Below, one piece after another: positions 23,354-29,906 of a DNA stretch of 40,708 nucleotides. Each line of letters begins with the position of its first letter. Position 1 is the first letter of the stretch. Location: positions 1 to 40,708 of the forward strand of contig NZ_RAWG01000061.1 of the NCBI RefSeq assembly GCF_003611735.1, in the 5' to 3' direction. The notes below the pieces were generated by a model. That model did no database searches and was not told where the DNA came from. It saw only the letters and a list, made by a program, of their open reading frames with translations. Position numbers and translations under genes: made by a program. This DNA is from Corallococcus sicarius (GTDB lineage Bacteria > Myxococcota > Myxococcia > Myxococcales > Myxococcaceae).

Positions 23354-23392
23354 GGCGGACGGCCAGGACCCATGAAGCGCCTGGCCGCCGCC
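23354..23392 (-). promoter_or_regulatory. Strong hairpin inside the oxidase operon
   Basis: GGCGGACGGCCAGG (23354-23367) pairs with CCTGGCCGCCGCC (23380-23392), a GC-rich stem of 12 or more pairs with one bulge and a 12-nt loop, between the oxidase stop and the tautomerase start. A second short dyad GTCCCC-TCA-GGGGAC lies at the oxidase stop (about 23426-23440). There is no T-run; they may protect or attenuate the downstream mRNA. Confidence 0.5.
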
Positions 23393-23430
23393 TCCTGCCA
23401 TGAGAGGAGATTCTAGGTGAAGCAGTCCCC

Positions 23431-24501
23431 TCAGGGGACCTTGTGCGCGCCGCGGTAGGGACCGACGGAGGACTCCTTGATGCCCCGCACGTGGTCGTTG
23501 AGCTTGTCGACCACCGCGCCCGCGGTATCCAGGCGGAGCATGATGCCCAGGACGATCTCCGGCATGACCGCCGGGTTGCGCTCCAGCAGCGGCACGATGA
23601 TCTCACCCATCCAGGCGTTGGCGTGCTCCACGTCGACCGTGGTGTGCTCCAGCAGGTAGGCCAGCTGCTTGTCGCCGACACCCAGACGCCGCCAGCCCTC
23701 GATCTGCCATTCGAAGCGGCCGGGGATCATCGTCTCGGTCGCCAGGAGCGCCCCGAGGATCTCCGTCAGCCGGGAGCGGTTCATCGCCATGCTCATGTAC
23801 ATGTTGACGAGCGCCAGCTCCTCACGGATCAGCAGGTCGATCCGGTCCGTGTAGACATTGCTGGGCAGGCCCAGGTAGTCCATGAGCTCGAAGCGCATGT
23901 TCCGGTGGACGCGCGCATCCTCGGCGTGACCGACCTCGTCCCAGAAGTTCTTGGCCAGCTCCAGCTTGATGCCCCCGTACACGCCCGGCATCATCAACGC
24001 GATGATGTCGCCGAAGAGCGCCTCGAGCGGCGTCTCCTGGAGGAAGAACTCCCGCATCTGCTCGAAGTTGGCCTTGTCACGCAGGAACCCGAAGATGGGG
24101 TGCGTGACGTTGGACGGATGGGAGCGGACGGTCTGCGTGACCCACTCACGGAACTGCGCCGCCGGGGGCAGCGCATCGATGATGGGCGCGTACTTCTTCT
24201 TCGAGGCCTGATGCCAACACTTCTCCAGGATGCCTTTGAGCTGGCTAAATAGCGGATCGCCCACGTTGAGGCGCTCCACCGTCCAGGGGGCGGTGAGCTG
24301 CGCCATGTTGATGACGTAGAGGACGCGGTGTGCCTCGGTCAGCGCAGCTTCGTCGCCCTTCTCGAAGGCATTCCGCGCAAGGAGATCAACCTGCTCCCGA
24401 AGCTGGTTCCGGGCCCCGACAGGCATGCCGTCGAAGTCCTTGGAGAACAGCCACGACTTCACTTCAGCATGGAGACCTTGAAGACCGCTTTGAGTCGACA
24501 T
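23431..24501 (-). CDS. Heme-oxygenase-like diiron oxidase (iron-containing redox enzyme)
   Basis: A 356-residue all-helical protein. The C-terminal two-thirds carries the ligands of the HDO superfamily: Glu in FFLQETPLEA (E156), FWDEVGHAEDARVH (E189 and H192, with H199) and VDVEHANAW (D290, E292, H293). Known members such as UndA, SznF, BesC and CADD use O2 at a labile diiron site for decarboxylation, N-oxygenation, C-C cleavage or amination. The first 120 residues are an extra helical region seen in longer family members. ATG 24501 follows AAGGGA by seven bases. It is the first gene of the minus-strand operon with tautomerase, desaturase, MBL hydrolase and PLP decarboxylase, which strongly suggests an oxidative biosynthetic pathway. 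Confidence 0.85.
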   Translation of the reverse strand: MSTQSGLQGLHAEVKSWLFSKDFDGMPVGARNQLREQVDLLARNAFEKGDEAALTEAHRVLYVINMAQLTAPWTVERLNVGDPLFSQLKGILEKCWHQASKKKYAPIIDALPPAAQFREWVTQTVRSHPSNVTHPIFGFLRDKANFEQMREFFLQETPLEALFGDIIALMMPGVYGGIKLELAKNFWDEVGHAEDARVHRNMRFELMDYLGLPSNVYTDRIDLLIREELALVNMYMSMAMNRSRLTEILGALLATETMIPGRFEWQIEGWRRLGVGDKQLAYLLEHTTVDVEHANAWMGEIIVPLLERNPAVMPEIVLGIMLRLDTAGAVVDKLNDHVRGIKESSVGPYRGAHKVP

Positions 24502-24566
24502 TCTGCATCCCTTGCGCAGAGGAGGTCTGGAGGTGATTGATTGCGTGTCGTACCGCCCCCCTCTGA

Positions 24567-24582
24567 GTGTCGGCAGCGACAC
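24567..24582 (-). promoter_or_regulatory. Operator-like dyad upstream of the oxidase operon
   Basis: GTGTCG-GCAG-CGACAC is a perfect 6+6 inverted repeat, extended with a two-base slip to GAGTGTCG...CGACACACTC. Its place 66 bp before the ATG fits a repressor or activator site for the pathway operon. No regulator gene lies in the cluster. Confidence 0.45.
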
Positions 24583-24763
24583 ACTCTGTGTACCAAGCCA
24601 GACGCGTCCGAGGAAAGCGCGAAAATGGTTCCGCCCGATCTGGAAACTGCCACGGATGGGGGCGCGCGACCTCCAGAGCCCCCCAGGGAGGACGGATCAT
24701 TCCTTGCCGGAGTGTGTTGAATTGAGAGGGTGTTCAATGCAGTGCGGCATGAGGCCGTCGCTG

Positions 24764-24789
24764 TGACGCGTCAGTCACGCAGTCACGCG
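24764..24789. promoter_or_regulatory. Palindrome plus tandem 8-mers upstream of TruB
   Basis: TGACGCGTCA (palindrome) is followed at once by GTCACGCA and GTCACGCG. The core GTCACGC/GCGTGAC occurs in both orientations. It may be a binding site array; the regulator is unknown. Confidence 0.35.
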
Positions 24790-24861
24790 GCGGCAGGCCT
24801 GACGCACAACGCCACATCGGCGATCGCGTCAAACGAGCCCTGGGTTAAGGAGTCCTGACGT

Positions 24862-25788
24862 GTGGGACGAATCCTGATGGGAAGCTCCGCCCTGAGCCCT
24901 GGCCTCTACTTGACGCACAAGCCCGTGGGCCCCACGAGCTTCTCCGTCGTGCGCACCTTCCAGGAGGAGGCCCAGGCGACGCGTCCCGGCCGGCGCACGG
25001 CGCTGGTGCACGGCGGCACGTTGGATCCGTTCGCGGAAGGGCTGCTGCTGATGCTGGTGGGTCCGGCCACGCACCTGTTCGACCTGCTGCACGCCGTGCC
25101 CAAGACGTACGTGGCCCGCGTGGAGTGGGGAACGGAGATGGACACCGGCGACCTGCACGGCCGCCCCGTGCACCAGGGGGATACGGGGGCGCTGACCCCG
25201 GCCCTGCTGGACGCGGCGCTGGAGCCCTTCCTCGGGTGGACGGAGCAGGTGCCCCCGGCCACCAGCGCGAAGAAGGTGGACGGTGAGCCCGCCTACCGCA
25301 AGGCGCACCGGGGCGAGGTGGTGGACCTGCCCCCCTCGCGCGTCTACCTGCACGCCGCGCGCTGGCGCTCCCACGACCTGCCGCGCGCCAGCGTCCTGGA
25401 GCTCACCTGTCGCGGCGGCTACTACGTGCGCTCGCTGGCCCGCGACCTGGGCCGCAAGCTCGGTGCTGGCGCGCACCTCTCCGCGCTGCACCGCACGGCC
25501 ATTGGCCCGTGGAAGGATCCGGGCCCCGGCCAGCGCGTGGAGCTGCACGGCCACGACGTGCTCCCCTGGGCGCGCGTCCGGGAGCTCACCGACCAGGACG
25601 TGGGCGCCCTGCGCCGCGACCAGTCCATCCCCCTGGCGCCCCTCCATCCGCCCGGGTGGCGCCTGCCTCCAGGCTTCCCGGATCCCCACGCCCCCGTGCG
25701 CGGCTTCCACCAGGGACGGTTGACCTTCCTGCTGACCGAACGCGACGGCGCGCTGTGGCGCGAGACAGAGCTGCGCGGCGGCGTCTAG
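24862..25788 (+). CDS. truB: TruB-family tRNA pseudouridine synthase
   Basis: A 308-residue protein with LYLTHKPVGPTSFSVVR, the catalytic GGTLDPFAEGLL (D55), the tyrosine in EPAYRKAHRGE and RGGYYVRSLARDLG of TruB enzymes, which convert U55 of tRNA to pseudouridine. The active-site box reads LDPFAEG where classical TruB has LDPxATG, and the gene does not sit in the usual rbfA-truB-rpsO setting, so it may be a second, divergent copy. The GTG at 24862 is preferred: AAGGAG (24847-24852) lies nine bases before it and 24 before the ATG at 24877. The C-terminal 70 residues (after WARVRELTDQD) replace the PUA domain with something shorter. Confidence 0.87.
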   Translation: MGRILMGSSALSPGLYLTHKPVGPTSFSVVRTFQEEAQATRPGRRTALVHGGTLDPFAEGLLLMLVGPATHLFDLLHAVPKTYVARVEWGTEMDTGDLHGRPVHQGDTGALTPALLDAALEPFLGWTEQVPPATSAKKVDGEPAYRKAHRGEVVDLPPSRVYLHAARWRSHDLPRASVLELTCRGGYYVRSLARDLGRKLGAGAHLSALHRTAIGPWKDPGPGQRVELHGHDVLPWARVRELTDQDVGALRRDQSIPLAPLHPPGWRLPPGFPDPHAPVRGFHQGRLTFLLTERDGALWRETELRGGV

Positions 25789-25838
25789 ACGTCCGCCCCA
25801 GGCCCGGCGTCCCCGAGTCCCCGGCCCTGATGACCGCC

Positions 25839-25906
25839 GTCACCACCCCGGGGTGGGGGGGGCTGGTGACAGTCATCACCGGTGGTGACAGTTGTCACCA
25901 CCCCGA
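25839..25906 (+). promoter_or_regulatory. Tandem GGTGACA/TGTCACC dyads, probable enhancer (UAS)
   Basis: Two dyads 19 bp apart: GGTGACAGTCATCACC (25865-25880) and GGTGACAGTTGTCACC (25884-25899), the second a 7+7 inverted repeat. GTCACCACCCCG also occurs twice as a direct repeat (25839-25850 and 25895-25906), and the left copy can pair with TGGTGAC at 25864-25870. The dyads lie about 94-128 bp before the start site predicted from the sigma-54 promoter at 25967, the usual distance for NtrC-type activator sites. Confidence 0.6.
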
Positions 25907-25966
25907 AGCGCCCGGCGTCGCCACGTAACCCATTGGAATCACGGTGGACCGACACGTGGGCGTGGG

Positions 25967-25982
25967 TGGCACGACACGCGCA
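25967..25982 (+). promoter_or_regulatory. Sigma-54 (-24/-12) promoter for the repeat protein
   Basis: TGGCACGACACGCGCA: the -24 half TGGCACG is perfect, GG (25968-25969) and GC (25980-25981) are exactly ten bases apart; the -12 half is GCGC instead of TTGC. Predicted start site near 25993, 46 bp before the ATG. Confidence 0.65.
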
Positions 25983-26038
25983 ATAGGTCCCGGCATGACT
26001 GCTTCCGCAAAGGAAGCCGCTCCTCCCGGAGATCAAAA

Positions 26039-27532
26039 ATGACCATCGCCAAGAACGCTTCCACCGCCGTCAAGACCGCCTTCTCCAGCAAGCCCGCCCT
26101 CTCCAAGGCGGAGCAGAAGCTCCTCGGCGGCCACTCCAAGCTGCACGGCAAGGAGGCCGCGCAGATTGGCCAGATGAAGTCGCAGCTGGCGGACATGAAG
26201 GCGCAGCTGACGACGCTGAAGGAGGCGGTGAAGCGGGGTGACCAGTTCACCACCGGCAGCCGCGGCTGCTGGACCCCGACCCCGCAGTGGACCCCCAAGG
26301 ACCTGGGCGCCATGGTGGAGCTGAACAAGCTGAACCAGACCTCGGGCTCCATCGGCGCGGGGCAGATGGCGGACACCATCGAGCGCGCCGTCGGGGACCT
26401 GGACGGCCAGGCCGCCTCCAGCGAGTACCGCACCGTCGCGGACTGGGCCATGAACAACCGCGAGCGCCTCACGCCGGAGGCGAAGCAGGTGGTGGACATC
26501 TACTCCAAGTACGCGGCCATGTCCCAGGCGCGCGGCGAGTCCGGCATCCCCCAGGACGACTTCAACAAGATGCTCGGGGAGATGCGCGACGTGGGTGACG
26601 CCAGCGCGAAGAAGGCGCTCGCCCAGCTGGACCGCAAGGGCGGCACGGTGTCCGGCGAGGACATGGCCCGCGCCATCAAGACGGGCACCGCGGACCACGA
26701 CGGCCAGGCCGCCGGCGCGGAGGCCAAGGAGTTCGAGAAGTGGGCCTCCAAGAACGAGAGCCGCCTGAGCCCGGAGGCGAAGGAAGTCCTGGACGTCTAC
26801 CGCAAGCACACGAAGGCGGCGCAGGCCCAGGGCCGTGAGGGCATGACGCCCTCGGAGACCGCCGCCATGAACAGCGAGATGCGCAAGGTGGGCGCCGGTG
26901 ACGTGAGCGCCCGCAAGGCCACGGAGGCGCTCGACAAGGAGAATGGCCCCATCTCTGGCGAGGACCTGACCAAGGCCATCCGCGAGGGCATCTCCGACAA
27001 GGACGGGAACTCCACCACCTCCGAACTGAAGGAGTTCGAGAAGTGGGCCTCCAAGAACGAGAGCCGCCTGACGCCCGAGGCGAAGAACGTCCTCAAGACC
27101 TACCAGGACGCCGCGAAGAAGGCCGGCCCGGAGGGCATGACGCAGAAGGAGACGGACTCCATGTTCAAGGCCATGGGCCGCTTCAAGACCTTCAACGACA
27201 GCTCCATGCGCAACGCGCTGGAGGGCCTGGACTCCAAGGACGGGAAGATCAACGGCAAGGACCTGACGGCGGCCATCAAGAAGGGCGCCGCGGACCATGA
27301 CGGCAAGGCGGCGGGCGCGGAGTTCAAGGACGCGATGAAGTGGGCGCGCCAGAACTACGACCGCCTCACGCCGGACGCGAAGAAGGTCGTGGAGACCTAC
27401 GAGAAGTACGCCTCCCGCGCGCAGGCCCACGGCTCCACGGGCATGGCCCAGGGCGACTTCAACAGGATGATCAAGGAGATGGAGTTCGTCAGCAGCCCGC
27501 CGCGCCCGCGCCCGATGTTCTTCGCGGCCTGA
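26039..27532 (+). CDS. Four-repeat protein with paired EF-hand-like loops
   Basis: A 497-residue soluble protein without signal peptide. Residues 1-70 are basic and helical with a coiled coil (KEAAQIGQMKSQLADMKAQL). Then four repeats of about 100 residues, with acidic loops at DLDGQAASSE (120), DHDGQAAGAE (219), DKDGNSTTSE (320) and DHDGKAAGAE (419), each followed by a helix KEFEKWASKNESRLTPEAK. A second loop precedes each of the later three (LDRKGGTVSGEDM, LDKENGPISGEDL, LDSKDGKINGKDL). They follow the spacing of EF-hand loops (DxDG.....E) but lack the first Asp, so calcium binding is possible, not certain. No known family is recognised. GGAG lies nine bases before ATG 26039; a sigma-54 promoter and enhancer dyads lie upstream, which in myxobacteria often means developmental or stress control. 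Confidence 0.85.
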   Translation: MTIAKNASTAVKTAFSSKPALSKAEQKLLGGHSKLHGKEAAQIGQMKSQLADMKAQLTTLKEAVKRGDQFTTGSRGCWTPTPQWTPKDLGAMVELNKLNQTSGSIGAGQMADTIERAVGDLDGQAASSEYRTVADWAMNNRERLTPEAKQVVDIYSKYAAMSQARGESGIPQDDFNKMLGEMRDVGDASAKKALAQLDRKGGTVSGEDMARAIKTGTADHDGQAAGAEAKEFEKWASKNESRLSPEAKEVLDVYRKHTKAAQAQGREGMTPSETAAMNSEMRKVGAGDVSARKATEALDKENGPISGEDLTKAIREGISDKDGNSTTSELKEFEKWASKNESRLTPEAKNVLKTYQDAAKKAGPEGMTQKETDSMFKAMGRFKTFNDSSMRNALEGLDSKDGKINGKDLTAAIKKGAADHDGKAAGAEFKDAMKWARQNYDRLTPDAKKVVETYEKYASRAQAHGSTGMAQGDFNRMIKEMEFVSSPPRPRPMFFAA

Positions 27533-27617
27533 GCCTCATCGCCGCACCGTTGAACGGGGGGAAGTACGGGGGGACGTAAGCAGGGGGGGATTACAGCCAC
27601 ACGCATCCACGGAGTTC

Positions 27618-27638
27618 CCGCCGGAGGTAGCCCGGCGG
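27618..27638 (+). other. Hairpin downstream of the repeat protein
   Basis: CCGCCGG-AGGTAGC-CCGGCGG, a perfect 7-bp stem, 14 bp before the strong terminator stem. Probably part of the same 3' structure. Confidence 0.5.
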
Positions 27639-27651
27639 TGAACCCAGAGGT

Positions 27652-27694
27652 GCCCCGGACCTTCGGGGGAGGGTCCGGGGCCCTTTCATTTTCT
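27652..27694 (+). terminator. Rho-independent terminator of the repeat-protein gene
   Basis: GCCCCGGACC (27652-27661) and GGTCCGGGGC (27672-27681) form a perfect 10-bp stem with a 10-nt loop, followed by CCTTTCATTTTCT. The T-rich side is on the plus strand, so it ends the plus transcript; the stem also lies just past the transketolase stop and may act in both directions. Confidence 0.8.
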
Positions 27695-29759
27695 ACGGCT
27701 GCGTCGCCTTGGACTTCGCGACGGTGGCCTTGGCTTCCTTCACCACGTTCTCCACGGTGAAGCCGAACTTCTGCTGCAGCGCCTTGATGGGCGCCGAAGC
27801 GCCGAAGCTGCGCATGCCGATGACGCTGCCGGTGTGGCCCACCCAGCGCTCCCAGCCGAACGCCGCGCCCTTCTCCACCGCGACGCGCGCCTTGATGGAC
27901 GCGGGCAGCACGCGCTCCTGGTACTCGGCGGGCTGCTGCTCGAACAGCTCCCACGACGGCATGCTCACCACGCGCGTCTTCACGCCCTCGGCCTGGAGCT
28001 TCTCCGCGGCCTCCACCACCAGCGACACCTCCGTGCCGGTGCCGATGAGGATGACGTCCGGCTTGCCGCCTTCCGCCTCCTGCAGGATGTACGCGCCCTG
28101 GGACAGCCCGGACGCCGGCGCGAACTTCGTGCGGTCCAGCGTGGGCACCGGCTGCCGCGACAGCACGAGCACCACCGGGTGGTGCTGCTGCTTCGCGATG
28201 AAGCGCCAGGCCTCCGTCACCTCGTTGGCGTCACCGGGGCGCAGCACGATGTTGCCCGGAATCGCGCGCAGCGACGCCAGCTGCTCCACCGGCTGGTGCG
28301 TGGGGCCGTCCTCGCCCAGGCCAATGGAGTCGTGGGTGAAGATGTGGATGGACGGAATCTCCATCAGCGACGACAGCCGCATCGCCGGGCGCTCGTAGTC
28401 GCTGAAGATGAGGAACGTGGCGCCGTACGCGCGCACGTGGCTCAGGTTGAGGCCGTTGACGATGGAGCCCATCGCGTGTTCGCGCACGCCGAAGTGGATG
28501 TTGCGGCCCGAGTGCTCGCCCGGCTTCATGGACGTGGAGGACGCCAGGTACGTCTTCGTGGACGGGTTGAGGTCCGCGGAGCCGCCCACCAGCCACGGGT
28601 AGTTCTTCGCGAGCGCGTTGAGCACCTTGCCGCCCGACTCGCGCGTGGCCATGCCCTTCGCGTCCGCTGGGAACACCGGCAGCTCCTTGTCCCAGCCGTC
28701 CGGCAGCTCGCGCTTGAGCAGCCGCTCCAGCTCGTGCGCCAGCTCCGGGTGCTGCTGGCGGTAGCCCGCGAGCGACTTCTCCCACGCCTCGCGCAGCTGC
28801 TTGCCGCGAGCGCCCATGCGCTCCTGGAAGCGCTCACGCACGCCGTCGGGCACGAGGAACTGCGCGTCCTCGGGCCAGCCGTAGTTGCGCTTGGCGCCCT
28901 TGAGCTCCTCGGCGCCCAGGGGCTCGCCGTGGGCGCTGGCGGAGCCCTGCTTCTTGGGCGCGCCGTAGCCGATGAAGGAGTTGACGACGATGAGGGTGGG
29001 CTTGCCGCGCGCCTCCTTGAAGGTGCGGTAGGCCTTGCCCAGCGCGTCCAGGTCGTTGGCGTCGGTGACCTGGATGACGCGCCAGCCGTAGCCCTCGAAG
29101 CGGCGGCCCACGTCCTCGGTGAAGGCCAGGTCGGTGCTGCCGTCGATGGAGATGTGGTTGCTGTCGTAGATCCAGCAGAGGTTGGGCAGCTGGAGGTGGC
29201 CGGCGAGTGACGCGGCCTCGGACGCGACGCCCTCCATCAGGTCGCCGTCGCCGCAGATGGCGTAGACGTCATGGGTGAACAGCTCGAAGCCGGGCTTGTT
29301 GAAGTGCCCCGCGAGCCAGCGGCTGGCGAGCGCCATGCCCACGCTGTTCGCGACGCCCTGGCCCAGCGGGCCGGTGGTGGTCTCCACGCCGGTGGTCCAG
29401 CGGTACTCGGGGTGGCCGGGGGTGGCGGAGTCCAGCTGGCGGAACTTCTGGATGTCCTCCAGCGACACGGCGGGCGCGTCCGTCACGGTGTACTCGCGCT
29501 CCACGCGCTTGACGCCCGCCAGGTGCAGCAGGCTGTAGAGCAGCATGGACGCGTGGCCGTTGGACAGGATGAAGCGGTCGCGGTCCGGCCAGATGGGACT
29601 GGCCGGGTCGTAGCGCAGCTCCTGCTGCCACAGCTGGTAGGCCACGGGAGCCAGCGCCATGGGGGCGCCCGGGTGGCCCGAGTGGGCCTTCTCCACCGCA
29701 TCGATGGACAGCGTGCGGATGGTGTTGATTGCCTGTGTATCGATCTTCTCGGTCGTCAT
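27693..29759 (-). CDS. tkt: Transketolase
   Basis: A 688-residue thiamine-diphosphate enzyme that moves two-carbon units between sugar phosphates in the pentose phosphate pathway. Seen: SGHPGAPMALAP near the N-terminus, TPGHPE and TTGPLGQGVANSVGMA, the TPP motif GDGDLMEGVASEAASLAGHLQ ... NLCWIYDSNHISIDG, the catalytic Glu region in FGVREHAMG, and LTHDSIGLGEDGPTHQPVEQ-type pyrimidine-domain motif (here HDSIGLGEDGPTHQPVEQL). GGGAGG lies five bases before ATG 29759. Length fits the family (about 660-690). It faces the repeat-protein gene and shares its terminator stem. Confidence 0.97.
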   Translation of the reverse strand: MTTEKIDTQAINTIRTLSIDAVEKAHSGHPGAPMALAPVAYQLWQQELRYDPASPIWPDRDRFILSNGHASMLLYSLLHLAGVKRVEREYTVTDAPAVSLEDIQKFRQLDSATPGHPEYRWTTGVETTTGPLGQGVANSVGMALASRWLAGHFNKPGFELFTHDVYAICGDGDLMEGVASEAASLAGHLQLPNLCWIYDSNHISIDGSTDLAFTEDVGRRFEGYGWRVIQVTDANDLDALGKAYRTFKEARGKPTLIVVNSFIGYGAPKKQGSASAHGEPLGAEELKGAKRNYGWPEDAQFLVPDGVRERFQERMGARGKQLREAWEKSLAGYRQQHPELAHELERLLKRELPDGWDKELPVFPADAKGMATRESGGKVLNALAKNYPWLVGGSADLNPSTKTYLASSTSMKPGEHSGRNIHFGVREHAMGSIVNGLNLSHVRAYGATFLIFSDYERPAMRLSSLMEIPSIHIFTHDSIGLGEDGPTHQPVEQLASLRAIPGNIVLRPGDANEVTEAWRFIAKQQHHPVVLVLSRQPVPTLDRTKFAPASGLSQGAYILQEAEGGKPDVILIGTGTEVSLVVEAAEKLQAEGVKTRVVSMPSWELFEQQPAEYQERVLPASIKARVAVEKGAAFGWERWVGHTGSVIGMRSFGASAPIKALQQKFGFTVENVVKEAKATVAKSKATQP

Positions 29760-29906
29760 GCGGCCTCCCGCGCCGGACTGCGTCGCGGGCGCACCATGCC
29801 GTAACTGGGCGCGGTGCGCCGCACGAAACGCGCCCGCCGCCCGGTGGGCTGGCCAGCAGGGGACACACCGGGAATGTCCCGAAGGCTACCGCCGCGCCGC
29901 TGCCCC

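Larger units (their letters stand above)
24502..24861. promoter_or_regulatory. Divergent control region, 360 bp
   Basis: Gene-free region between the oxidase operon (minus) and the TruB gene (plus), AT-richer than the genes around it. Seen: the dyad GTGTCG-GCAG-CGACAC (24567-24582), 66 bp before the oxidase start; the perfect palindrome TGACGCGTCA (24764-24773); the tandem GTCACGCA/GTCACGCG (24774-24789); and the AAGGAG ribosome-binding site of TruB (24847-24852). No short gene is supported. Confidence 0.6.

Noticed and set aside
24619-24632. Possible sigma-54 promoter (minus strand GGAACCATTTTCGC) before the oxidase gene
   Set aside because: Spacing is right but only GG, GC and a few other bases match; too weak to call.
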